From the NCBI GenBank assembly GCA_028752905.1, contig JAQNBH010000015.1, positions 30,936,488 to 31,000,487 on the forward strand: a stretch of DNA of 64,000 nt, given 5' to 3'. Both the position numbers and the translations under genes were made by a program. The DNA comes from Cladorhizidae sp. MBARI D1340-BT2 (taxonomy: Eukaryota; Porifera; Demospongiae; Poecilosclerida; Cladorhizidae). The notes beneath the pieces are model-generated. The model was not told the DNA's origin. It saw only the letters and a program-made list of their open reading frames with translations, and searched no databases. This document shows positions 42,801 through 56,500 of this stretch, piece by piece (positions within the stretch are counted from its first letter, which is position 1; every line of letters starts with the position of its first letter).

Positions 42801-45800
42801 TCACCAGCCTCTCCATGTAGGCGTCACCAGCCTCTCCATGTAGATATCACCAGCCTCTGCATGTACATGTACAGTAGGCGTCACCAGCCTCTCCATGTAG
42901 ACATCACCAGCCTCTCCATGTAGGTGTCACCAGCCTCTCCATGTACTGTAGGTGTCACCAGCCTCTCCATGTAGACATCATCAACCTCTCCATTTAGGCG
43001 TCACCAGCCTCTCCATGTAGGCGTCACCAGCCTCTCCATGTAGACATCACAGCCTCTCCATGTAGGTGTCACCAGCCTCTCCATGTACTGTAGGTGTCAC
43101 CAGCCTCTCCATGTAGACATCATCAACCTCTCCATGTAGGCATCACCAACCTCTCCATGTAGGCGTCACCAGCCTCTCCATGTAGACATCACCAGCCTCT
43201 CCATGTAGACATCACCAACCTCTCCATGTAGGCGTCACCAGCCTCTCCATGTAGACATCACCAGCCTCTCCATGTAGGCGTCACCAGCCTCTCCATGTAT
43301 GCGTCACCAACCTCTCCATGTAGACATCGCCAGTCTCTCCATGTAGGCGTCACCAGCCTCTCCATGTAGGCATCACCAGCCTCTCCATGTAGACATCACC
43401 AACCTCTCCATGTAGGCGTCACCAGCCTCTCCATGTAGGCATCACCAACCTCTCCATGTAGGCGTCACCAACCTCTCCATGTAGGCGTCACCAGCCTCTC
43501 CATGTAGATGTCACCAGCCTCTCCATGTAGGCGTCACCAACCTCTCCATGTAGGCATCACCAACCTCTCCATGTAGGCGTCACCAGCCTCTCCATGTAGG
43601 CGTCACCAGCCTCTCCATGTAGACATCACCAACCTCTCCATGTAGGCCTCTCCATGTAGGCATCACCAACCTCTCCATGTAGGCGTCACCAGCCTCTCCA
43701 TGTAGGCGTCACCAGCCTCTCCATGTAGATGTCACCAGCCTCTCCATGTAGGCGTCACCAGCCTCTCCATGTAGATGTCACCAGCCTCTCCATGTAGGCG
43801 TCACCAGCCTCTCCATGTAGATGTCACCAGCCTCTCCATGTAGGCGTCACCAACCTCTCCATGTAGGCATCACCAACCTCTCCATGTAGGCGTCACCAGC
43901 CTCTCCATGTAGGCATCACCAACCTCTCCATGTAGGCGTCACCAACATCTCCATGTAGACATCACCAACCTCTCCATGTAGACATCACCAGCCTCTCCAT
44001 GTAGGCATCACCAACCTCTCCATGTAGGCGTCACCAACCTCTCCATGTAGGCGTCACCAGCCTCTCCATGTAGACATCACCAGCCTCTCCATGTAGGCGT
44101 CACCAGCCTCTCCATGTAGATGTCACCAACCTCTCCATGTAGGCATAGCCTTTTGCTGATACCATTCCACTTCCTGGCCGTATCCCACCAACCTGTTGGT
44201 GCTGAGATTTCCCCAAGAGACTGGCCACTCTTTCTATGTACATATTCCTTGATCATGCGGGCGGCTTGGGCCTGTTTCGAAGCAGTGTTACCAAAGACAC
44301 ACTTTCTCTTCGATAGCATCATACGTTGTGGCACGATTATTGCTCGAGATCACCTGTCGAAGTGAAGGGTTGCTGTCTGATAGCCTCGGCATGCCAGAGC
44401 ATCTGATTGACTGTCTTTGTGACTTCAAACTTTTCTGCTAGATGCGTCTGGTTTGCTCGCGACAAAGTTCTGCAGCCTCTGCAAAGATGTCTGACTTCTG
44501 TTTAAAAGACAGTTCAACTCTAGGCTTCTTTGCCAGAAACTGAGCAGCAATCAGTTGCTTTCCCTTCAGAGAGAAGAAGTCTCATTGAAGAGACGTGCTA
44601 ACTGCCTTTAACGTGTTTACACACACACACACCAAGTGGCAGATTGCAGCACTGGTCTTAGTTACAGTGCCCAAGGTTCACTTCAAATATTGTCCTGCTC
44701 TTAGTTACAGTGCCCAAAGTTCACTTCAAATATTGTCTTTGTCTTAGTTAAAGTGCCCAAGACTCACTTCAAATATTGTCCTGCTCCTAGTTACAGTGCC
44801 CAAGGCTCACTTCAAATATTGTCCTGGTCTTAGTTACAGCATCCAAGACTCACTTCAAATATTGTCTTTGTCTTAGTTACAGTGCCCAAGGCTCACTTCA
44901 AATATTGTCCTGGTCTTAGGTACAGGGCCCAAGGTTCACTATAAATATTGCCCTGGCCTTAGTTACAGTGCCCAAGGTTCACTTCAAATATTGCCCTGGC
45001 CTTAGTTACAGTGCCCAAGGTTCACTTCAAATATTGTCCTGGCCTTAGTTACAGGCCCAAGACTCACTTCAAATATTGTCCTGCTCTTAGTTACAGTGCC
45101 CAAGGTTCACTTCAAATATTGTCCTGGCCTTAGTTACAGTGCCCAAGGTTCACTTCAAATATTGTCCTGGCCTTAGTTACAGTGCCCAAGACTCACTTCA
45201 AATATTGTCCTGCTCTTAGTTACAGTGCCCAAGGTTCACTTCAAATATTGTCCTGCTCTTAGTTACAGTGCCCAAGACTCACTTCAAATATTGTCCTGGC
45301 CTTAGTTACAAAGACTCACTTCAAATATTGTTTTTGTCTTAGTTACAGTGCCCAAGGCTCACTTCAAATATTGTCCTGGTCTTAGTTACAGGGTCCAAGG
45401 TTCACTATAAATATTGCCCTGGCCTTAGTTACAGTGCCCAATTTTTTTCAAATATTGCCCTGGCCTTAGTTACAGTGCCCAAGGTTCACTTCAAATATTG
45501 CCCTGGCCTTAGTTACAGTGCCCAAGGTTCACTTCAAATATTGTCCTGGTCTTAGTTACAGCATCCAAGACTCGCTTCAAATATTGTCTTTGTCTTAGTT
45601 AAAGTGCCCAAGACTCACTTCAAATATTGTCCAGGTCTTAGTTACAGGCCCAAGGTTCACTTCAAATATTGTCCTGGTCTTAGTTACAGCATCCAAGGTT
45701 CACTTCAAATATTGTCCAGGTCTTAGTTACAGGCCCAAGGTTCACTTCAAATATTGTCCTGCTCTTAGGTACAGGCCCAAGACTCGCTTCAAATATTGTC

Positions 45801-47420
45801 CTGGTCTTAGTTAGAGTGCCCAAGAGACTCACTTCAAATATTGTCCTGGCCTTAGTTACAGTGCCCAAGGTTCACTTCAAATATTGTCCTGGCCTTAGTT
45901 ACAGTGCCCAAGGTTCACTTCAAATATTGTCCTGGCCTTAGTTACAGTGCCCAAGGTTCACTTCAAATATTGTCCTGGCCTTAGTTACATTGTCCTGGTC
46001 TTAGTTAGAGTGCCCAAGGCTCACTTCAAATATTGTCCAGGCCTTAGTTACATTGTCCTGGTCTTAGTTACAGTGCCCAAGGCCCACTTCAAATATTGTC
46101 CTGGTCTTGCAGTCTTGCAAAGGAGGATTGCTCTCTGCCATCTGAGGCATAGTTTTTCTCCCAACCAATGGCGGGCTCTACACGTCCGCCGAGGATTCTA
46201 GATTTATTCACAATTTTGTATATAAAGAGCAAATGCTTCAGCTAGTAGCATTCTGCAACTAAATACGACCCAGAGAAATACAAACCTACACAAATGGACC
46301 TCAGGAACTTTTTTAGCTTTTGTACTGTTTTTTTCCGTTACTGTAATAGTACATAAGAAATTTGATTAATATAAATTTTTATTGTGAAAATTCTTGGGGG
46401 GGGGGGGGAGAAATCGTTTTTTTGGGGGGATATCCCAGGGCTTCCCCCCCTGTATGAAACCCTGCTGGTGTATGCGTGTCTTGCTAACAAATTATAACAT
46501 GGCCTCTGCTAGCTGCATTAATGCTAGCAGCGTGTTAGCGAGGCTGACCCCCCAGGCACACTCTTTGTTGGCAAGTCAATTCAATATAATCAACTTGAAA
46601 TTTACTAACTCGACGTTTCAGCTGGGTGCTAGTCCGTCCGAAACGTCGAGAGAGTTACATTTCAAGTTGGTTATTTAGAAAGTCATTGTAATTTTGGTAT
46701 GTCAACTGTGAGTTTGTTCCGAGACAATCCAGTATTATTATTCCTGAGCATCTAGTCGAAGCGTCGAGTGAATACAATTTGAAGTTGATTATTGAGAAGG
46801 TGATTATAATGTTATTACAGTATGTCAACTGAGAGTTCATTGAGTATATATATATATACATACATACAGGCATCCAGCACCAGAGCTGTGTATATATATA
46901 CATGCAGGCATCCAGCACCAGAGCTGTGTGTGTATATATATATAAATTATATATATATACATACAGGCATCTAGCACCAGAGCTGTGTGCGTATATATAT
47001 ATATATACATACATACAGGCATCCAGCACCAGAGCTGTGTGTGTATATATATATACATACAGGCATCCAGCACCAGAGCTGTGTGTATACATGTATATAT
47101 ATATATATATATATACAGGCATCCAGCACCATACAGGCACCCAGCACCAGAGCTGTGTATATATATATATACAGGCATCCAGCACCAGAGCTGTGTATAT
47201 ATATATATATATACATACAGGCATCCAGCACCAGAGCTGTGTATATATATATATATATATATATACATACAGGCACCCAGCACCAGAGCTGTGTATATAT
47301 ATATATATATGCATACAGGCATCCAGCACCAGAGCTGTGTGTATATATATACATACAGGCACCCAGCACCAGAGCTGTGTATATATATATATATATACAT
47401 ACAGGCATCCAGCACCAGAG

Positions 47421-47463
<43 letters not shown>

Positions 47464-47528
47464 CAGGCACCCAGCACCAGAGCTGTGTATATATATATAT
47501 ATATGCATACAGGCATCTAGCACCAGAG

Positions 47529-47571
<43 letters not shown>

Positions 47572-50500
47572 CAGGCACCCAGCACCAGAGCTGTGTATAT
47601 ATATATATATATGCATACTGGCATCTAGCACCAGAGCTGTGTGTATACATGTATATATATATATATATACAGGCACCCAGCACCAGAGCTGTGTATATAT
47701 ATATATATATGCATACAGGCATCTAGCACCAGAGCTGTGTGTATATATATGTTCAGAATGAAAAATGTTGGGAGTGGCAGAGGCTTGCAGTCTCCAATTG
47801 CTTATGTGAGAAATAATATTTTTGGTATCATTATGATAAGTGAGTCTATATGCTAGCTACGAATACCAGACTAACTGGACTAACTGGCAGTCTTACTTGA
47901 GCTTAGTGCCAACTGACTGGTGGTCTTCCGGGAAACTGATAATGTGCTTGTATTTTAGAGCCAGGATTAACTACTAATTGCATTTTCTTGGGAAACATTC
48001 ATAAGCTATTGCATTCATATGCTAGGTAGGATGTGCACATCGTTGCAGAGGCAGGGTTGACTGCACCTGTCTGAGCTCTGCCTCAAGTATCAGGTTACAT
48101 GCTCTCTTTATCAAGGTCGTCCAATTTCCACCTATAACAAATTCTTGTCTCTTGTGGATTGCCACCGAGTGCCAAAGGTTAATGGAAAATCTGCTGCAGC
48201 ACTAGGAACAGAGCCATAGAGCATGCTTGCCAGGTTAGTGCTAATCATCTCACTTATCACTAAATTCCTTTAATCTGATAAGTAATTATAAAGTGTCATT
48301 AAGCATCAATAAACCTAGTCTTGACTTCTCTATTAAATAATTATATTTTAGCTGAGAACAACAAGAGAGCTACTTGGTAGTCTAGTTAGTTAGATAGGGG
48401 CGGAGTCTTTTCAGAGTTGCTCTATTACCATGGTCTAATGTACCATGGTCTAATGTACCAATTACTTAGCCTTAAAACCCACCTCTCTCTCTCGGCCATT
48501 GCTCCCCAACCAGCCAGCTCACTGTGTTGCAGGACACCCAGTTGTGCAGCCATGCATAAGGTGGGCAGCTACAAGAAGGTGAGTACATTTGCACATGTCG
48601 CATTCAAATAAAAATGCGGGACAGGAGATGCTTGGCAGGTGCTTAGCTCACCTCACACTGCCTCGCATTCGTCTCTAGTAGTTACTCACGAAGCAGACAC
48701 ATGCAAGAAACTCTGTGCTAATTGGGAGTAATTACATAAGCACTATAGCTTGGCAAGCATGCTCCATGGTGACCCTGTTCCTAGAGCTGCAGCAGCTTTG
48801 CTGTTAACCTTTGGCACTCAGTGACGATCCATAAGAGACGAGAATTTGGTATAATCGGAAATTGGATGACCATGATGAGAGCCTGTGCTTTTGTAGCTCA
48901 AGTGGGTTCATTAGAAACCTGATTCTTTAGGTATAGCAAAGACAGGTGCAGTCAGCTCTGGCTCGACAATATTGTGCACATCCTACCTAGAATATAAATG
49001 CAAATGTTTTCCAAGAAAATGGAAATTAGCATTCAGTCTTGGCTCTAAAATAGGCGCTCATTATCAGTTACCCGGCAGATCCCTAGTCCACTGGCACTCG
49101 GTAGGGTTGTCAAGTTCCAAGTATGCGAGATCTATGTATGACTGCATGCTGCAGTGTAAATAACCGGCCTGCAAAATCAATCTAATGGTCTACTGCATGC
49201 TGAAACAGAACATTTGTGGAAGGACGCAGTCAGAATACAGGACTCTATGAAGACACAGAGTCAACATAATACATGGCCACACATTTAATTAATGATGAAT
49301 TATTCATTTCTTGGCGTGTTCTTTATTGTGTTCTCTGGCAGCCATTTTGGAACACTTAATGACCTCAGGCAAGGTTCAAACTTGTAACATTCCTCACTAG
49401 CCTTTTCATCTAGTGACAGAGAAATTCTAAAGTCGGTCTTGTTTTGCCTGGGAGTTGCTTCTAAGCCTTAGGGGGCTGGCTGACTTAGCAAACCACCTTA
49501 TGGGGCTGACTTAGCTTAGGGGGCTGACTTAGCAAAACCACCTAGCCTAAGCTGGCCGCCCTAGCCCTAGCCTAAGCCCTGTGTGATTTGTGAGGTCATT
49601 TTTGGTCGGTGTGTGAATTATTACGCATCTTGTCATCATTTCTTGATTAGCAAGTAGGAGACGCATCATCCAGTTGGTAGAAAACTAGTAACATACTTTG
49701 CAGTGCCGGGCTATGCCCGGGAATAGAGTTTACTGGTTGCCTTAGTTCTCTTTCTCTGCATCCAAGCCTGACAGTGGACTATTATTGGAGCTGGCAATTG
49801 AGGCGTGCTTCATCGCTACATTATGCTTTCCTGACCCCTGACCTTAAAGCACTAGGAATGGCATGCACATTTTAGGGTGTGGCCTGCTCTGCCGGATATT
49901 GTGAGATTGTTGCCCTTTTTGTGCAGTTTCTGTGAGCATGTGATGTGAGGGCAACTCTGTGTCGCACAGGCAGTGTGTGTGAGACTTGACAGGTCTGACT
50001 AGGCTAATGAGGGGTCTCCGTACTCACACATGGTAAGGGGTCTCCACACAACAGTTAAGCGAAACCAGGAATCTCCACTCTAACATAGGGTAAGGGGTCT
50101 CCAAAACACTCCTTGCTACACATGGTAAGGGGTCTCCAAAACAGTTAAGTGAACCCATGCTAGCATAGGGTAAGGGGTCTCCACAGAACAGTTAAGTGAA
50201 GCCAGGAATCTCCATGCTAACATAGGGTAAGGGGTCTCCACACTCACACGTAGGAACTCTCAGACACAATGCAAGGTAACAGGTCTTCATGTTGGAAAAT
50301 CTCTATAAAAGGAGGATTCATCAGTAGCACTTCAACTTCAGTGACCCTTTACCTTTGGAAGAAGACAAGTAGGAATAAAGATGTTAATGAAGTTAATGAA
50401 TGCACAAAATGAGTGAAATAGAAATGGGAGGGAAATTTGAAAACTGGTAAACATCGGGTCACTACAGTAGCAACTTTTAAATGACCCCTGCAAACTGCTT

Positions 50501-53500
50501 GTGTTATGCGAGGTATAATGTAGCCAGTTCTAATGTAGCGAGGTCGAACGTAGCGATGTCCAACGTAGTGAGGTCTAATGTAGCGATGTCGAACGTAGTG
50601 AGGTCTAATGTAGTGAGGTCTAATGTGGTGAGGTCTAATGTGGTGAGGTCTAATGTAGTGAGGTCTAATGTAGCGAGGTCTAATGTAGCGAGGTCTAATG
50701 TAGTGAGGTCTAATGTGTTGAGGTCTAATGTAGTGAGGTCTAATGTAGTGAGGTCTAATGTAGTGAGGTCTAATGTAGTGAGGTCTAATGTAGCAGCGAG
50801 GTCTAATGTAGTGAGGTATAATGTAGTGAGGTCTAATGTGGTGAGGTCTAATGTAGTGAGGTCTAATGTAGTGAGGTCTAATGTAGTGAGGTCTAATGTA
50901 GTGAGGTCTAATGTAGTGACGTCTAATCTAGGGAGGTCTAATGAAGTGATGTCGAGGTCTAATGTAGTGAGGTCTAATGTGGTGAGGTCTAATGTAGTGA
51001 GGTCTAATGTGGTGAGGTCTAATGTGGTGAGGTCTAATGTAGTGAGGTCTAATGTAGCGAGGTCTAATGTAGCGAGGTCTAATGTAGTGAGGTCTAATGT
51101 GTTGAGGTCTAATGTAGTGAGGTCTAATGTAGTGAGGTCTAATGTAGTGAGGTCTAATGTAGTGAGGTCTAATGTAGCAGCGAGGTCTAATGTAGTGAGG
51201 TATAATGTAGTGAGGTCTAATGTGGTGAGGTCTAATGTAGTGAGGTCTAATGTAGTGAGGTCTAATGTAGTGAGGTCTAATGTAGTGAGGTCTAATGTAG
51301 TGACGTCTAATCTAGGGAGGTCTAATGAAGTGATGTCGAGGTCTAATGTAGTGAGGTCTAACGTAGTGAAGTCTAATCTAGGGAGGTCTAATGTAGTGAG
51401 GTCTAATGTAGTGAGGTCTAATGAGTGAGGTGTAGTGAGGTCTAATGTAGTGAGGTCTAATGAGTGAGGTCTAATGTAGTGAGGTCTAATGAAGTGATGT
51501 CGAGGTCTAATGTAGTGAGGTCTAACGTAGTGAGGTCTAATCTAGGGAGGTCTAATGCGCTAGTTCCACTCTGTGCTGGCTATACTCTGAGTAGAAACTT
51601 AAAGAGAAAAGTTTGCTAAATATTTAAACTGTGTCTGAGACCAAATCCCTAGAAAGGGAAGCTCAGCCTCACTAGCAAACTGCTTTCATTATGCAAGCTC
51701 TAATATGGCTAGAGCAGTTCGTTGCTAAGGTTGGCATGTTGCATAATTTTTAAGTTTCCATTGACAACATGAAGCACACATGTGCAGGTATATCCATAAA
51801 TAAAATGGCCGACATGCCAGCCTAATGCACCGTTTCTGGTGTTAGAGGCTTCTAGCAGCATTTAGACAACCTTTGGTACCAAATGTGAGGCCACTCATTG
51901 GCTGCTTGGGAGGAGGGAGTGGTCGAAGTACCCCTAATTCCCAAGTTCCAACCCTTAAAGTTGCAGCAGGCCAGAGAAAAATGAGAACTAGCAGACAGAT
52001 GGCATTTCATTTGATGTTGATACCAAATACCCTAAAAACTCCATTTAGGTGTTGTCCTAATTATCAATTGAATTTCTATACAACATATATATAGGACAAT
52101 CATGATATCTCACACTCTTAGGACAATCATGATATCTCACACTCTTAGATAAGTCCTGTAGGGACATACAGTAATTCTACTACTCTCACACTGTTATCAA
52201 CACCATGAGCTGTGAAAGCCTGGCTGCAAGGGTATTTAAACCCCTCTGCAGTCCAGGCTTGGGCAGTCTCATCCTATCTCATATTCTGCTACTCAACTTG
52301 TTTTAATATAAGCTACTTAAAGATCTAAAACTCTTTTGTCAAGCTTGGGGTTTAGCTAGAAGAAGTTAGGGAGAGACTCTGGTGGCAGTGAATTACCAAG
52401 GTTGGTATCTGTTAGGTCTCTTGTGGTTGGAGACTCTAACAGATATATAGAGGAAAGACAACTAATAGCATATAATAAATAGAGGAGAGATATGCTATTC
52501 AGAACACATAAAAAGATATCAACAAAAAAATGTCTGAAGTTATTGTGAGCTATTGCACGGTCCTCCCCTCAGGGCTCTGACAACTCCATCAGCCATCAAG
52601 CACTGCCTGATGACATCACTCTTAGTCTTAGTGTGCTCTCCATCTTCAGTTCACAGGAAGTTGCTTCCAAGTAGCCTTAATAAAACCCACCTCTCTCTCT
52701 CTCGGCCATTGCTCCCCAACCAGCCAGCTCACTGTGTTGCAGGACACCCAGTTGTGCAGCCATGCATAAGGTGGGCAGCTACAAGAAGGTGAGTACATTT
52801 GCACATGTCGCATTCAAATAAAAATGCGGGACAGGAGATGCTTGGCAGGTGCTTAGCTCACCTCACACTGCCTCGCATTCGTCTCTAGTAGTTACTCACG
52901 AAGCAGACACATGCAAGAAACTCTGTGCTAATTGGGAGTAATTACATAAGCACTATAGCTTGGCAAGCATGCTCCATGGTGACCCTGTTCCTAGAGCTGC
53001 AGCAGCTTTGCTGTTAACCTTTGGCACTCAGTGACGATCCATAAGAGACGAGAATTTGGTATAATCGGAAATTGGATGACCATGATGAGAGCCTGTGCTT
53101 TTGTAGCTCAAGTGGGTTCATTAGAAACCTGATTCTTTAGGTATAGCAAAGACAGGTGCAGTCAGCTCTGGCTCGACAATATTGTGCACATCCTACCTAG
53201 AATATAAATGCAAATGTTTTCCAAGAAAATGGAAATTAGCATTCAGTCTTGGCTCTAAAATAGGCGCTCATTATCAGTTACCCGGCAGATCCCTAGTCCA
53301 CTGGCACTCGGTAGGGTTGTCAAGTTCCAAGTATGCGAGATCTATGTATGACTGCATGCTGCAGTGTAAATAACCGGCCTGCAAAATCAATCTAATGGTC
53401 TACTGCATGCTGAAACAGAACATTTGTGGAAGGACGCAGTCAGAATACAGGACTCTATGAAGACACGGAGTCAACATAATACATGGCCACACATTTAATT

Positions 53501-56500
53501 AATGATGAATTATTCATTTCTTGGCGTGTTCTTTATTGTGTTCTCTGGCAGCCATTTTGGAACACTTAATGACCTCAGGCAAGGTTCAAACTTGTAACAT
53601 TCCTCACTAGCCTTTTCATCTAGTGACAGAGAAATTCTAAAGTCGGTCTTGTTTTGCCTGGGAGTTGCTTCTAAGCCTTAGGGGGCTGGCTGACTTAGCA
53701 AACCACCTTATGGGGCTGACTTAGCTTAGGGGGCTGACTTAGCAAAACCACCTAGCCTAAGCTGGCCGCCCTAGCCCTAGCCTAAGCCCTGTGTGATTTG
53801 TGAGGTCATTTTTGGTCGGTGTGTGAATTATTACGCATCTTGTCATCATTTCTTGATTAGCAAGTAGGAGACGCATCATCCAGTTGGTAGAAAACTAGTA
53901 ACATACTTTGCAGTGCCGGGCTATGCCCGGGAATAGAGTTTACTGGTTGCCTTAGTTCTCTTTCTCTGCATCCAAGCCTGACAGTGGACTATTATTGGAG
54001 CTGGCAATTGAGGCGTGCTTCATCGCTACATTATGCTTTCCTGACCCCTGACCTTAAAGCACTAGGAATGGCATGCACATTTTAGGGTGTGGCCTGCTCT
54101 GCCGGATATTGTGAGATTGTTGCCCTTTTTGTGCAGTTTCTGTGAGCATGTGATGTGAGGGCAACTCTGTGTCGCACAGGCAGTATGTGTGTGAGACTTG
54201 ACAGGTCTGACTAGGCTAATGAGGGGTCTCCGTACTCACACATGGTAAGGGGACTCTACACAACAGTTAAGTGAAACCAGGAATCTCCACTCTAACATAG
54301 GGTAAGGGGTCTCCAAAACACTCCTTGCTACACATGGTAAGGGGTCTCCAAAACAGTTAAGTGAACCCATGCTAGCATAGGGTCAGGGGTCTCCACAGAA
54401 CAGTTAAGTGATTAAGTGAAGCCAGGAATCTCCATGCTAACATAGGGTAAGGGGTCTCCACACTCACACGTAGGAACTCTCAGACACAATGCAAGGTAAC
54501 AGGTCTTCATGTTGGAAAATCTCTATAAAAGGAGGATTCATCAGTAGCACTTCAACTTCAGTGACCCTTTACCTTTGGAAGAAGACAAGTAGGAATAAAG
54601 ATGTTAATGAAGTTAATGAATGCACAAAATGAGGGAAATAGAAATGGGAGGGAAATTTGAAAACTGGTAAACATCGGGTCACTACAGTAGCAACTTTTAA
54701 ATGACCCCTGCAAACTGCTTGTGTTATGCGAGGTCTAATGTAGCCAGTTCTAATGTAGCGAGGTCGAACGTAGCGATGTCGAATGTAGCGAGGTCTAATG
54801 TAGTGAGGTCTAATGTAGTGAGGTCTAATGTAGTGAGGTCTAATGTAGTGAGGTCTAATGTAGTGAGGTCTAATGTAGTGAGGTCTAATGTAGTGAGGTC
54901 TAATGTAGTGAGGTCTAATGTAGTGAGGTCTAATGTAGTGAGGTCTAATGTAGTGAGGTCTATCTAATGTAGTGAGGTCTAATGTAGTGAGGTCTAATGT
55001 AGTGAGGTCTAATGTGTTGAGGTCTAATATAGTGAGGTCTAATGTGGTGAGGTCTAATGTAGTGAGGTCTAATGTAGTGAGGTCTAATGTAGTGAGGTCT
55101 AATGTAGTGAGGTCTAATGTAGTGAGGTCTAATGTAGTGAGGTCTAATGTAGTGAGGTCTAATGTAGTGAGGTCTAATGTAGGGAGGTCTAATGTAGTGA
55201 GGTCTAATGTAGTGAGGTCTAATGTAGTGAGGTCTAATGTAATGAGGTCTAATGTAGGGAGGTCTAATCTAGGGAGGTCTAATGTAGCGAGTTCCACTCT
55301 GTGCTGGCTATACTCTCAGTAGAAACTTAAAGAGAAAAGAGAAAAGTTTGCTAAATATTTAAACTGTGTCTGAGACCAAATCCCCGGAAATAATATTTAA
55401 TATAAGCTACTCAAGATCTAAAACTCTTTCGACAAGCTTGGGGTTTAGCTAGAAGAAGTTAAGGAGAGACTCTGGTGGCAGCGAATTACCAAGGTTGGTA
55501 TCTGTTAGGTCTCTTGTGGTTGGAGACTCTAACAGATATATAGAGGAAAGACAACTAACAGCATATAATATATAGAGGAGAGACATGCTATTCAGAACAC
55601 ATAAAAAGATATCAACAAAAAAATGTCTGAAGTTATTGCGAGCTATTGCAGGGTCCTTCCCTCAGGGCTCTGACAACTCCATCAGCCATCAAGCGCACTG
55701 CCTGATGACATCACTCTTAGTCTTACTGATGACATCACTCTTAGTCTTAGTGTGCTCTCCATCTTCAGTTCACAGGAAGTTGCTTCCAAGTAGCCTTAAT
55801 AAAACCCACCTCTCTCTCTCTCGGCCATTGCTCCCCAACCAGCCAGCTCACTGTGTTGCAGGACACCCAGTTGTGCAGCCATGCATAAGGTGGGCAGCTA
55901 CAAGAAGATGAGTACATGTGCACATGTCACATTCAAATAAAAAGGCGGGACAGGAGATGCTTGGCAGGTGCTTGGCTCACCTCACACTGCCTCGCATTCG
56001 TCTCTAGTAGTTACTCACGGAGCAGACACATGCAGTGCTAATTGGGAGTAATTACATAAGCACTATAGCTTGGCAAGCATGCTCCAAGGTGGCCCTGTTC
56101 CTAGAGCTGCAGCAGCTTTGCTGTTAACCTTTGGCACTCAGTGACGATCCATAAGAGACGAGAATTTGGTATAATCGGAAATTGGATGACCATGATGAGA
56201 GCCTGTGCTTTTGTAGCTCAAGTGGGTTCATTAGAAACCTGATTCTTTAGGTATAGCAAAGACAGGTGCAGTCAGCTCTGGCTCGACAATATTGTGCACA
56301 TCCTACCTAGAATATAAATGCAAATGTTTTCCAAGAAAATGGAAATTAGCATTCAGTCTTGGCTCTAAAATAGGTGCTCATTATCAGTTACCCGGCAGAT
56401 TGGGAGTGACGTCTATAGCTTGGCAAGCATACTCCATGATGGCTCTGTTCCTAAAACTGTTATTAACCTTTGGCACTTGGTGGCAATCCACAAGAGACAT

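Larger units (their letters stand above)
48466..52675. repeat. Segmental tandem duplication, unit 1 (4.2 kb)
   Basis: From the CCCACCTCTCTCTCTCGGCC block to the next such block. Unit 1 and unit 2 are almost identical for kilobases: 48540-50010 versus 52750-54220 differ at only a few bases, for example 49255 A versus 53467 G. Contains repeat family B sequence, a family D arm, a GGTAAGGGGTCTCC repeat and a 15-bp array. No gene recognised. Confidence 0.88.

Noticed and set aside
41325..44145. CRISPR array (regular 23-bp repeats)
   Set aside because: No unique spacers, eukaryotic context, and the unit derives from a transposase ORF.
48549..48580. Mini-exon ATGCATAAGGTGGGCAGC.. ending at GTGAGT (MHKVGSYKK), present three times
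   Set aside because: The third copy has lost the GT, no downstream exon joins it, and it lies in dispersed repeat family B.
50481..51428. 315-codon ORF of RSNVV repeats, possibly a pentapeptide-repeat or coiled protein
   Set aside because: A 15-bp tandem array. The sister array at 54733-55290 is interrupted differently, and the reverse strand is open too.
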